Source: Wallacemonas rigidus (Eukaryota; Euglenozoa; Kinetoplastea; Trypanosomatida; Trypanosomatidae). From it: a stretch of 64,000 nt of DNA. Numbering within the stretch: the first letter of the stretch is position 1; every line of letters starts with the position of its first letter. The notes under the pieces are model-generated. The model made no database searches. It worked only from the letters and a program-made list of their open reading frames with translations, and had not been told where the DNA came from. A program made the translations under genes and the position numbers. Below are positions 18,980 to 29,600 of the stretch, one piece after another. The DNA lies in the NCBI GenBank assembly GCA_030849045.1, contig JASAOL010000593.1, forward strand, positions 186,001-250,000, in the 5' to 3' direction.

Positions 18980-19624
18980 CTACTTGTTGTACGGGAGACG
19001 CGGCCGCTTGCCGTAACCCTCCGTCTTGACATAGCGCGCACCAAAGCCGAAGCTCTTTGGCCGACGGCCATAGGCGTGATTATTCTGCTGCTTCGCCTTC
19101 ACCAGCCGCTCCTGTGCGTAGTGATGGCGCCAGTCGTGAGGGCGGTGTTGGAACGGCTTCGTATGGTTGTCAGAGACGCTTTGAATAAACCAATCATTGA
19201 ACTCTGCACAGGCTTGGCTCATCGCGCGACGAAGCTGCCCGACTTTAGAGAGACACGTGTCGAGCGAGAGGCTCTCCTGCTCACAGGTGGACGCCCCTTT
19301 CGCCATACACACGCGCAGCTGCATCGTCTCCGACTCACACATGCGGAGCTGATCATTGCCACTGAGGCCCGCGAGCATGGCCTGCGTGGTCACCGGCGTA
19401 CCACCGAGCGAAGGGGAGGAGTCGATCTGGCCACGCTCAGATCGGCGCACACCGAGTGTGTCGAACGAGGTGCCACGACCGTAGTTGATCAGATTGGTGG
19501 GGTTCAGGTAGTCGTACGTGTTCTGCGGCCGCAGACCATACTGGTTCACTCCGCTGTCGTGTGTGCGTGTCTTGAGGAGCACCGGTGTGGCTCGCAACGC
19601 GTAGAATATGTCAGAAGCCCGCAT
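18980..19624 (-). CDS. Twin CX9C (CHCH-type) protein, probably mitochondrial
   Basis: A 214-residue basic protein with two CX9C motifs, C96-x9-C106 and C114-x9-C124, separated by seven residues. This is the hairpin pattern of CHCH proteins, which are usually oxidised through MIA40/ERV1 in the intermembrane space or used as subunits of respiratory complexes and mitoribosomes. The motifs sit mid-protein. The N-terminal 90 residues are polar with Tyr and Asn, and the C-terminal 60 are strongly basic and aromatic (HDWRHHYAQ, KRPRLPYNK), suggesting RNA or assembly contacts. I do not recognise the exact orthologue. The frame is open upstream to 20179 through leader-like sequence. The ATG at 19624 is chosen, with a candidate AG at 19675-19674. 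Confidence 0.75.
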   Translation of the reverse strand: MRASDIFYALRATPVLLKTRTHDSGVNQYGLRPQNTYDYLNPTNLINYGRGTSFDTLGVRRSERGQIDSSPSLGGTPVTTQAMLAGLSGNDQLRMCESETMQLRVCMAKGASTCEQESLSLDTCLSKVGQLRRAMSQACAEFNDWFIQSVSDNHTKPFQHRPHDWRHHYAQERLVKAKQQNNHAYGRRPKSFGFGARYVKTEGYGKRPRLPYNK

Positions 19625-20652
19625 TCTCCGTTTCCTTTTTTTCTTGCAACGTCTGTGCTTCAAAAGTGAGCGACTCCCAGCACAAAAGAGAGTAACAGAG
19701 GTACAGGGAGACCAACACAGAGAACAAAGAAATAGGATGACGTACTGTACGCACGCGGGAGAGAAAAAAAAAAGAAAAAGAGCAAAGCAAATGGTTTTAA
19801 TCATGTGAACAGCAAAAGAAAAAAAAAACGTGAAGGGGAGGCGTAGGGAGGGAAAAGGAAGGTATGGGCGGACAGTGAATGGTCTGCACATCAGACGTCT
19901 GCAGCCGTTGCCCTGATGTACGCGCACGAGCACACGCGCACGTCTATCTCCAGGTCTGTCTAGGCGTGTGTGCCTAAATGTGTATGTGGGTGTTGCTGAC
20001 CCCACACACACACACACACATGGAATGCGAGTGGACCCTGACGGTGTTGTTGTCGTTGTGGCTGCCGCCATATCCAAATTAGAATCGGGTCGACTTCCCT
20101 TCACAGCGTCCTGTTTTCCTCTGGCACGGCATTCGACACGCTGAGCGGTGTCATTTGTGCTGCTGGAGCGCCCACGCATGCATGTCTCTCTGTTTTATGT
20201 CGTCGGTTTCCAGCTTTGGCATTTCATTTATTGTTAAATTGTCATTTTTTTTTTTCTTCTTGTGGAAATGTGTGCACACGGTACAAAAACGTTTAGAGAG
20301 TCAACGTCAGCAAAGCCCATGGCGACAAGCTCGCCACGCCACCCGATCAAAGAAAAGAAAAAGCGACAAGAGAGCGTGCGAACAAACGCCGCCCAGTCTG
20401 CCGAAAGGATCTGGCTTTTTTGTCGCTCATTGAGTTCAATCGCCATTGACACAGACACACGCGCACAGGTGCACACACGCCGTGGGAACAATGCGAAACA
20501 CGACAAGAGATAAGGGAAACATGCAGACGAACAGATGAACAGAATCAGAACAATCCAGTGAGGCACAGACAAAGAGGGAGACAAACGAACGTACCGACAC
20601 GTCTATCTGAGCCCGCAGAGGGTCAAGGAGAGTTCATTGGACCTCGCGCTGA
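19625..20652. other. Spacer between the giant coiled-coil gene and the twin CX9C gene
   Basis: It contains the CX9C leader, an A run near 19766-19776, a CA run near 20003-20019, and a T run near 20247-20258. No gene is seen in it. Confidence 0.55.
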
Positions 20653-23600
20653 TTAAAACCAAGCACGCGTGTCTGACGACAACGCGTTGCGGCCTGGTGT
20701 GGCTGGAGCGTGCGCCTCTGGTGTTTGGGCAGCACTCTGTGTGACATGAGCGGCCGTCTGGGATTGGGCCGCGGCTGCCCCGGATGGCGCACTGGTGCTT
20801 GAGGTCGACAGGATTTCGTTGTAGGGCCGCAGTACAACACGCTCCACCTCACCAAAGGCCCGCACCGCCTCAACAAGTGCAGTCGTGAGCGCGGCGTACG
20901 GCTCTTCACCGCTGTGACTCACGCTGTTGGCGTCCACGTGGGCTGGCGTCTGACGAATAGGCGAGACTCCGCTAAGTGCGCTCACGTTCGGGCCACCAAC
21001 ACCGCCGGTGGCAGCGCTGTGAACGAGATCCGGCTGGCTTTGTCTAGAGGCGGTCGTGACAACATCCACAACGCGCTGCAACGCGCGATTGGCGCTCCCC
21101 GTGCGACGCTGGAGCTCCAGCATCGTCGCGGTGAGCTGCACCTTGCGTACCGCCGAGTCGCTCGTTATGCTGTTTGGTGCCGAGAGTGCGGCCGCCAACG
21201 TGTTCAACGCCGTCTCTGTCGTGTGCACGTGTGCTTGTAGGCGGTGTGATAGCGTGAGGCTCGCTACCTCCAGCTGTTCGACCATGTTCTGTTGACTGGG
21301 ATGCCAGACAAGTGCCTCTGGTGCGTCCAGTACAGATGTGCTGTTGCGGAAACCGGCGGCCGCGCCACCGTCAGTGAGCAGCGGTGCACCGCCACTCACG
21401 CTGGCTCGCGCTCCTGTCGTTTCATCGGGGCGGCTGAGAGGCTCAATGAGGAATGAGGTCCCACGTGCCGTGCGGGAGCGACGACCAGTCATCGTCGCAC
21501 TGTTGAGGCCACTTACACTGGCGTTGTGGTAGTTACCCGCACCGCTCACAGGTACGTGAAAAGGCTGCTCGGCCAGTTGAGAGACGCGCTGCATCAAGGT
21601 CTGATGTTCATCGAGAGCAGCACGCAGCTCGTCGCACTGACGGCGTTCAAGCTCCGTGCTGGTCGCACCGTGAGCATACTGGCGCACCTGCTCGAGGAGG
21701 TTGTCAAGCACCTGCGGTACATCCACGGACGCGCTGGACGACGCATCTGATTGCCGAGAGAGGCCCGCTTCCTGCGCGGCTTGCTGAGCGACGAGTTCAA
21801 TGGATTGGAGTCGGTGACGGAGAAGCTCCAGTTCCTGCTGGCGAGCACGCAGACTTTCCGCCAGCTCCCCTTCACGCTCTTCGATCTCCTCCAGCTGCTT
21901 CTGCCGCAGCTGCGACGACTGGATGGCGTGATCGCGACCGGCGCGGGCCTCCTCGAGCGCTTGCTGTGCTTTGCGGCACTGCGCTGTCAGGGTGTCAACG
22001 GTGACATGATGCTGTGCCTCCATCTCCGCGCGAATGCGCGCGGCCTGTGTCCCCAATTCACGTGTGCAGCGCTCGAGCTCCGTCGTCCTCTGCTGAAGAT
22101 GCAACCTCAGCTCACTTATCTCATCGATGTCCTTCTTGTGCTGCGCGCGGAGCATCCGTAGCTCCTCCTCTGCGTTCTTGAGAGAGAGAAGCTGACGGGA
22201 ATGATCACGCTCGCTGGTCGCCTCGCCGCGCGCCTTGGCGGCGAGAGACTCCTCCAGATCGGCGACGTCGCGGCGCAGATCGGCGATCTCCTGGCGTAGC
22301 GCGGCTTCCGTCACCTCATACATTTCGACCTTGTTCGTCATCTTGAGGTGGTACTGCTCGGCCGCGACCTTTTCGCTTTCCAAAGCATCCTCCAGGTCAT
22401 CAATCTTGGACTGGAGCGCGTACCGAGAGCGACGGTTTTCTTCCTTGGTGGTGGCGAGTTCGTCCTTGACGCACTCGCATTCCACGCGCTGCGCCTTGCA
22501 CCGCTCGTTGGCTTCCTTCACCTCGTCGAGCAGCACGCCGTTCTGGTCACGCTGCTGCTCCAGCTGTGCGGCCAAGGTACGAATCTTGTTCTGCCCAGCG
22601 CGGAGCTCCTCGTAAAGTTTGGCGACTTGATCCTGCAGCGAGGACGCCATTTCACATCGCTCGAATTGCTCTTTCTTGTACGCCTCCTGCGCCGTCTGCG
22701 TGGCTGCGCGTGCGGCGAGGAGCTCCTGATGAAGCTTGTCGCGCTCTGACCGCACCGCGTAGAGATCACTCTCCAAGCCGAGCTGTTTCGCCTCGGCATC
22801 AGCGAGCACTTGGCGGCACCGCTGCAGCTCCTTCTGTGCGTCCTCGAGGGATTGTTGTACGCCTGTGCGACGCGCCGTCTGCTCTTCGCGGCTAAGACGC
22901 AGCTGCTCGTTCAGCGCTTCGTTGTGCTCGTTGGCGGCCGCCAAGTACTCGCGCAGACGGTCGGCCTCGCGCTGTGCGGCCTGGCCATCGCGATCCTTCG
23001 CGTCACGCGCCGTCTGTGCCTCGGTGCACTGCTGCTGAAGGGCCGCCAGCTCCGCCTCCAGACCCGCACAGCGGTCACGCAGCGATTGGAGTTGTCGTGA
23101 GAATTGCCCTTGTGTCGTCTCGTGTGCCTCGGTCGCCCGCGCGAGGGCATCGGTGGCGCTGGTAAGCTGCTGTTGTGTGTCTCGCAGCGACTGGCGAGCG
23201 CTCTGCTCACCTTCCTGCAGGTGTGTGTTGCGCTCCTGAAGGCCGCTGATGTGCCGTTCGAGGTCGCGTTGACGAGATTGGGTTTCGGTGACATCCCGCG
23301 CATAGCGCACCTCAAGCTCGTTCGCCCTGCGCGTCACAGTATCCAAGTCGCGCGCCTGCTGATCGCGCTGCACACGCAGCTGCTCATTCTCGTGCTGCAC
23401 ATCGCCCAGCTCCGCCTTCAGCCGCTCAAGTGCCGTCTCGTGCATCACGTTCGTCTTCTTCAGCGCGGCATTCGCCGCGATAAGCTCCTGCGAGGCCTCA
23501 CTCAGGTCTTGGATGAATCGCTGCGTGACCTCGCCCTCACTACTCGTCTTTTTGGACAGAGCAGAGAGCTGCTGCGCAGTGTCCAAGAGCTCCGCACTGC

Positions 23601-26600
23601 GCTGTGCGTGAGCCTCCTCCAATGCTGCGAGGCGCGGCACTGCACGGTCGAGCTGTGCACGCACCCCGCGTGCGTCGCGCTCGGCCGCATCCCGACGACG
23701 CTCCGCCTCCTCCGCGCGCGCCAACAGTTGCGCACGGTCGTCATCCTCGGCACTGCGGGCAGCGCGGCTCTCAGACGCATGCGAGCGGAGTTTGTCTTGC
23801 GACTGCTCCAAGTCGTGCTCGAGTTGGGTGATGCGTCCTTCGTACTGCTCCTTTTGTTTTTGTAGGATGCGTGCCGCGCGGTCCACCTCCTCCTGTAGTA
23901 GTGCCAGCGAGTGCAGCGTGTCAGCGTGCTCCAAGGCGGCGGACTGCTGTTCTCGCTGTGCGGCGAAGACCTCCTCATGGGCAGCACGCTTGGTTTCACG
24001 GACTTCGACACGGGCAGCCTTTAGCTCCTCCACCGCCTCCGCGAGACCTTGTTCAGCCACCTGGAGATCGTCACGGAGGCCATCGATGATGCGGCTCAGT
24101 GCCGTCTGCTCCTCCTGGGCATCGGCCAGGGCGGTTTGATACGCACTGATCTGTCGTTCCCCCTCTGTCATGGCCTCCTGCGCGGTGGCCTCAATCGCAT
24201 CGCAGCGAGCGGCGAGCTGGGCCCGGTCCGTCTGCACAGCCCGTGCGATACACACGTAACCCGTGGAGACCGCGTGCATGTACTCCTCCAGCAAGAGGGG
24301 AACGGAGCGCGCCTTGGCGTACATGAGGCCCTCAGCCTGGGCGGCGAGAGCGTGCTCATTGGCAACACCAGCCATGCTCGACTGTAAATCCTCGTACGCC
24401 GCGGCGACGGCCGCCGCATGATCGTGGACACTCTCCAGCTCGGATTGAAGAGCTTGATTCGCGCGAACGCGGTGACCGAGATCGCTCTGTAGGCTCGCTA
24501 TCTGTGTGCGGCAGTACTGTACCTCCGCCTCCTGTCGACGCAGCGCCTGCTCCTTGACCTCGGCAAGACGCTCCGCCTTGAGGGCCTGCACAGTCAGGTT
24601 GTCTTTATCCTTGGCAAGCTCGTTCTTAGCTCTGGTGAGCTCACGGCAGCGGCCCTCCAGCTCGTCGGTGCGGCTGAGCAGCGCGTTCACGTGGGCATCC
24701 GCGGATCGAGCAGGCCCGGCGGCGCTACCACTGGGGTTGTTGCTGTCCGCGCCACCACCCACCTGTGCAGCCCGGAGATCGTGCAAGATCTTCTGCAGCT
24801 GTGTGTTCTCCGACAGTGCGGACTCAAGCTGTTGCCGCAGCGCGTCGAACTGATTCTGGAAGCGGCGTCCCTCGAGTGGGAGAGTCGCAGCCATGGTCTG
24901 GGCAACCTGCAGTTCGTCGCGAAGCGCGTCTGCTGCTTTGTGGCACGTGTTCAGCTCCTCTTGATGCACAGCCGCCATACGGGCGAGTTCCTCACTGTGC
25001 TCACGCTGCGCGCGCTCTGCGGCGAGTCGGGCGTGCTCCGCCTCTTGGGCGTGCTCACGCGCCTGCCTGTCCGCCGCTTGGTGCGCGGCCTGTGCTTGTT
25101 GTGTGGCTTCGCGGCGGCCCGCCTCGGCGTCGGCGACGGCGCGCTGCAAGCTCGACTGCTCCGCTCGCGCATCGGTGAGAGCGGCGCCCTGCTGCGCGAG
25201 CTGATCACCGAGCTCCGCTGCGTGGCGCTTGTGGGCCTCACAGTCGGCGCGTAGAGCCTTGAGTTCGCGTTCGCGGTCAGCCAGTGCGGCCTCAACGCTT
25301 GTAGCGCCGTCCTGCAGGAGGCTCGTGAGCTCGTCGTTGTGCGTAGAGAGCGCCTGTACCTCCCGGCGGCGATCCTCCAGCTGAGCCTTGAGCTGCTCTA
25401 TGGCCTGGGTGTGTGCGAGCGCCTGCTGGTCCAGCTGTCGACGCAGCTCCACACACTGGGCTTCGCGCTCTGTCAGATCACGCTGAGCAGCATCCATGTG
25501 CTCGGACATTTCCTCCAGCCGCGTGCGCAAGGCAGCAAGCTGGCGCGCGTTGGCGTCGTGTACGGCGCTGGCCTGCACGACTGCCTCTTCGCTTTGCTGA
25601 TCGCGTGTGTTGCGCAGCGCGTGTGTGTCCTTCACGTATGCGTTGTACTCATTCTGCAGCTGTTGAAAGCGTTCCTGTAAGTGCTGTCGCGACGCCTCGC
25701 TGGCTGCACGGGCGGACTCAAGCTCCGCGATGCGGTCGGAGTCATTCACGTGTGTGTTGGCTTCCATTTCCTCTAGTCTCTGCTGGAGGAGCGCGTCGCG
25801 TTCGTCCATTTGGGACTCGAATTGATCCACCATCGCGTCCATCTCAGCCTCCAGAGCTTCCTTCTCCGCCTCGGCTGCCTGCAGGGCCTCCTTGAGAGCA
25901 TGGAGTTCAGCCGCGTGTGCGAGCTGTGCCGCTTCGCGTTGAGACAAGAGCTCGGCTATCTTGTGTGCCTGCGAGGCCTCCGTCTGCCGCAGCACGTCGA
26001 GCTCCGCCATGAGATCCGCCACAGCAGGTCCCGCAGGCGCCGCGTCATCAGAGGAGTGGGCGTGATCGTCGCTGTGGGATGGTGCCTCGTCCGAATCCGC
26101 GTGTGGCTGTGCGGCAGGACTGTTGGCACGCGCCGCCTCGAGTTCCGCCTCCAACTCCTCAATGCGCTGGCGGCAGAGGTCCTCAACTTCGATGAGCCGT
26201 GCCTCGGCGGTGTCAGTCAGCTCCTGCAACTCGGCCTCGTGTGCCTCGGCCAGCGCTGCGAGTTGCTGCTGCGCTTCGGCGAGATCGGCCTCGAGCGCAG
26301 CGCGCATGTCCACCGCACGCATGAGTTGGTGTTGTGCCTCCGCATACTGACGTCCCAGTGCGGCCATGGATTCCGCCGTGGCATCCTGTAGGTGCGGTGA
26401 GAGCGGCCGTGAGTTTGTGCGACGCCTGGGCAGCTCTGTCGGTGTTTCTTCGTGTCCATCAAGTTGGTTGCTGCTGTCTTGCATACGATTGTTGGCATCG
26501 TCCTCGTTGTCGAGTTCAGCGTCGCCTTCCTCGTCATTGTCGTTGATGTCCATACCGTTCAGACTGGGGTGATCGTATTCCTCCTCTTCACCCATGGGTT

Positions 26601-29600
26601 GAGACGGTCCGCCTGGTCGGCGACCTGCCGCACGCGTGGAAACGGAGATGGACACCTCCTCGGCGTCATTCTCGCCTTCCACAAGGTCCTCTGGTGCGCT
26701 GGGCAGCCGTCTCGACGTGACTGTTGCTGCCGCCGGCGCGGTCTCATCGGCTTCACCATCGGCACCGACTGCCGCCTGGCTCGCCCGGCGGGCCTCGGCA
26801 TCCACCGGGTTCAGTGTGCCACCAAATGTGTGCTCCCATGTGATGTCCGTAGCGAGCCCGAGGGAGGCCGCGCGGCCAACATGGCGCAGCGTCGCCATTT
26901 CCGCTTCCTCGAGCCCACCTGAGGCGTTCTCTGGCGGCTGCATCTGCGCCGCCTGCGATGGTGAGTCACTGCTGCTGACGAGCGGTGAAAGGCCACACTG
27001 TTGGCGAAGGTTGTTCACTTCCTCACGGAGCGCGGCATTCTCTTCCTGCGCGCGGGCGAGACGCAGCTGCACGTCAGCGAATCGGCGGCCGAGCACCTGC
27101 ATACCGCTGGTTGCCGTGGCGTCTTCTTCCGCGGTGTACACGCGGGCGGAGGGCTGGGTCGGCACGGAGGATGGGATGCGCTCTAGTGACTCATTGCGTA
27201 CGACGGCGAGCTGTGCCTCCAGCGCGCGAACACGCTCTCGCAGTTGAAGCACGTCCCCATCAATGCCCATGAGCGTTGTCGCTTCCGTCTCCGCGCTGTA
27301 CGGCACTGGCTTGGCTGCCTGCGCATGGCCTTCATCGCCGGCGTCACCGGGGCTCTGCGTTGTCGCCTGCGCCGCAACGGCCACGCCGTGCTCCGGTCGC
27401 CGCGAGTCGTCAATCGCGATGCTACTTGGGCTCGTGGGGATAGCGTTCTCGTCGTCGCACAAGCTGCCCGCGCACCGTTCCTCACTCGCGGTCGCCACTG
27501 GCAGCGGTAGGAGCACCGCCGCAGCGGAGAAAGACGAGCTCTCCAGCACGGGGACGGCATTCAGCGCGTCCGTCCGCGTTGCTGCGTTTTGAGATGCATC
27601 GAGAGCCGCGTGGCCAGCTTCGAGCGCAGCCACGCGACGGAGCAGATCCTGACGCGCGTCGTCTGAAGCTTGCAGTGCCGCCTCCAGCTCCGCCACACGC
27701 GCCTCTGCATCGCCGGCGTGAGAGGTGGTCAACACAGGTGCCTCATCCTCAGGCGCAGATGCCAAGAACACCTTTGGCGCGGCCGCGGTGGCAGGGTGCG
27801 CGGGGCCACCCGTGGGCTGCGCGACCGCGAAGGGGTTCGTATCATGCGCTGACAGATCTGTCGAGTGCATCGTGAAGGGATCCGTGGACTCGGCCGGCTG
27901 CGTCGGCGCGTGTGGTGGACGTGCGAACGGATTGGCCGCCAACACCGGAGCGGCAGGCTTCTCAGGACTGGCGCGTGCCTCTGGGGCCGCCACGAAGTCG
28001 CCCTCGTCTTCGAAGCCCCAGCCCTCCGTCCAGTCCGCTGGTGGAGGCAGGGCGTCGAGTAGTGCCGCCGTGGGCTCTGTCACTCTTCGGTGCGGCTGGC
28101 CTAGCGGGTCGTCTTGCGGCGGTTGCTGTGCCTGGAGTGCATCGATGATGTGTTGCTTCGCGTCCGCAGCAGCCAGCGCGATGTCTCGCTCGTCAGCCAT
28201 GGCCTGTGCCGCCGCACGGGCCTCCGCAAGCTCTGACTCCAGCGCGGCGAGTGATTCCTGCGCCGCCTGCGCGGTTGCTCTTGCCACTTCGAGTGCATCT
28301 TTTGTGGCCGCCAAGTCGCTCTGTGCAGCGGTGAGTGCGTGTGTGTGTGCAACACGCTCCTCTTCAAGCGCCTGCTCAAGGCGTGCGATATCCTCCTCAA
28401 GGTGTTGGGCGTCGGCGCTCATGGTGGAGGCCACAGCTGCTACGGGCAGCTGGGCTGGTGGCTCGGTTGGCACCAGAGCGGGTGCGATAGCGGCAGCGCC
28501 GAAGGGATCCTGCGTGGCATCAGCCGGCGCCGACACAGCCACGAACGGGTTCGTCGCGGAGGACAGTGCGGGTGCGTGAAAAGGGTTGACCGCTGTCGCG
28601 CTCGCGGCGTCCTCAGCGGCGTCCGCCGCGCCCCAGACGCCTTCGGTACCCGCGCCCATGTCCCAGCCGTCCGCGTCAACTCGAGCAGAGTCCGGGCGGG
28701 CCGTCACGTTGGTTGCCGGTGTGGATGTTCGGTGGGCTGCTTGGAAGGGGTTCACTGCGGTAGACGGCGCTATGGCGTCAGCAGGCCGCTGTTCCTCCGC
28801 GACCGCGGTAAACGGTTCCGCGTGCTGGTCAGGCGAAGGCGCCTCTTCACGCCGCTCTTGTTGGAGTGCAATAACCTGCGTCTGAAGGTCTGCGATTCGC
28901 TGGTGCAAGGCCTCCTCCGCTGTCGCCTGCGCGGCCTGTGCTTGACGCGTAGAAGCCACCTCCTCCTGCGCAGCAGCGACAGCCGCATCGCGTGCACAGA
29001 GTTCGTGTCGCAGTGCGTGGAGCTGCTCCTCGATGAGCGCCGCCTGATCAGATTTGTCCGACGCCATGTCCTCGAGCTGTTGCTCGGCAGCGTGCAGCGC
29101 TTCCTGAGTGGTGGTCAGGGCATCCTGCAGGCGCGCTACGTCTGCGTTCGCCTGTTGTGTCAAGGTGGCGCACTGCGCCTCCAGCGACTGGCACTGTGCC
29201 CGCGCGTTGGCGAGCTCCATCTCGAGTTCACGCACGCGCTCCGCCTCTCGCAACTGCGCGGCCGCTAGCTCGGTTTCTATCTCCTCCACACGCGCCTGCA
29301 GAGCATCGCGCGAGGCGGCGAGGGTGGCGAGCTCCGCCTCGTGCTGAGCCTGCGTTTGTGCCCAGTACTCTTGGTTCGCCTTGTTGCAATCCTCCATGTG
29401 AGTGCTGAATTGAGCGAGCAGCGCCGCCTTCGCCTCCTCCGCTTCTTCCACAGTGATGGTGTTCGCGGCGGGAGGGACAGCCACGACGGACGCAGCCTGA
29501 CGGAGTGCGGTGAGTTCGCTGTCCTGCTGTGTGACCTTCTCTTGCAGCGCTGTGATGGTGCTGTTGAGTTCAGCGATCACTCGTGCGTCTCGGTCGTACT

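Noticed and set aside
27725-28579. Ala/Ser-rich 284-codon plus-strand frame
   Set aside because: Mirror of the Ala/Glu codons in the coiled-coil gene on the other strand.
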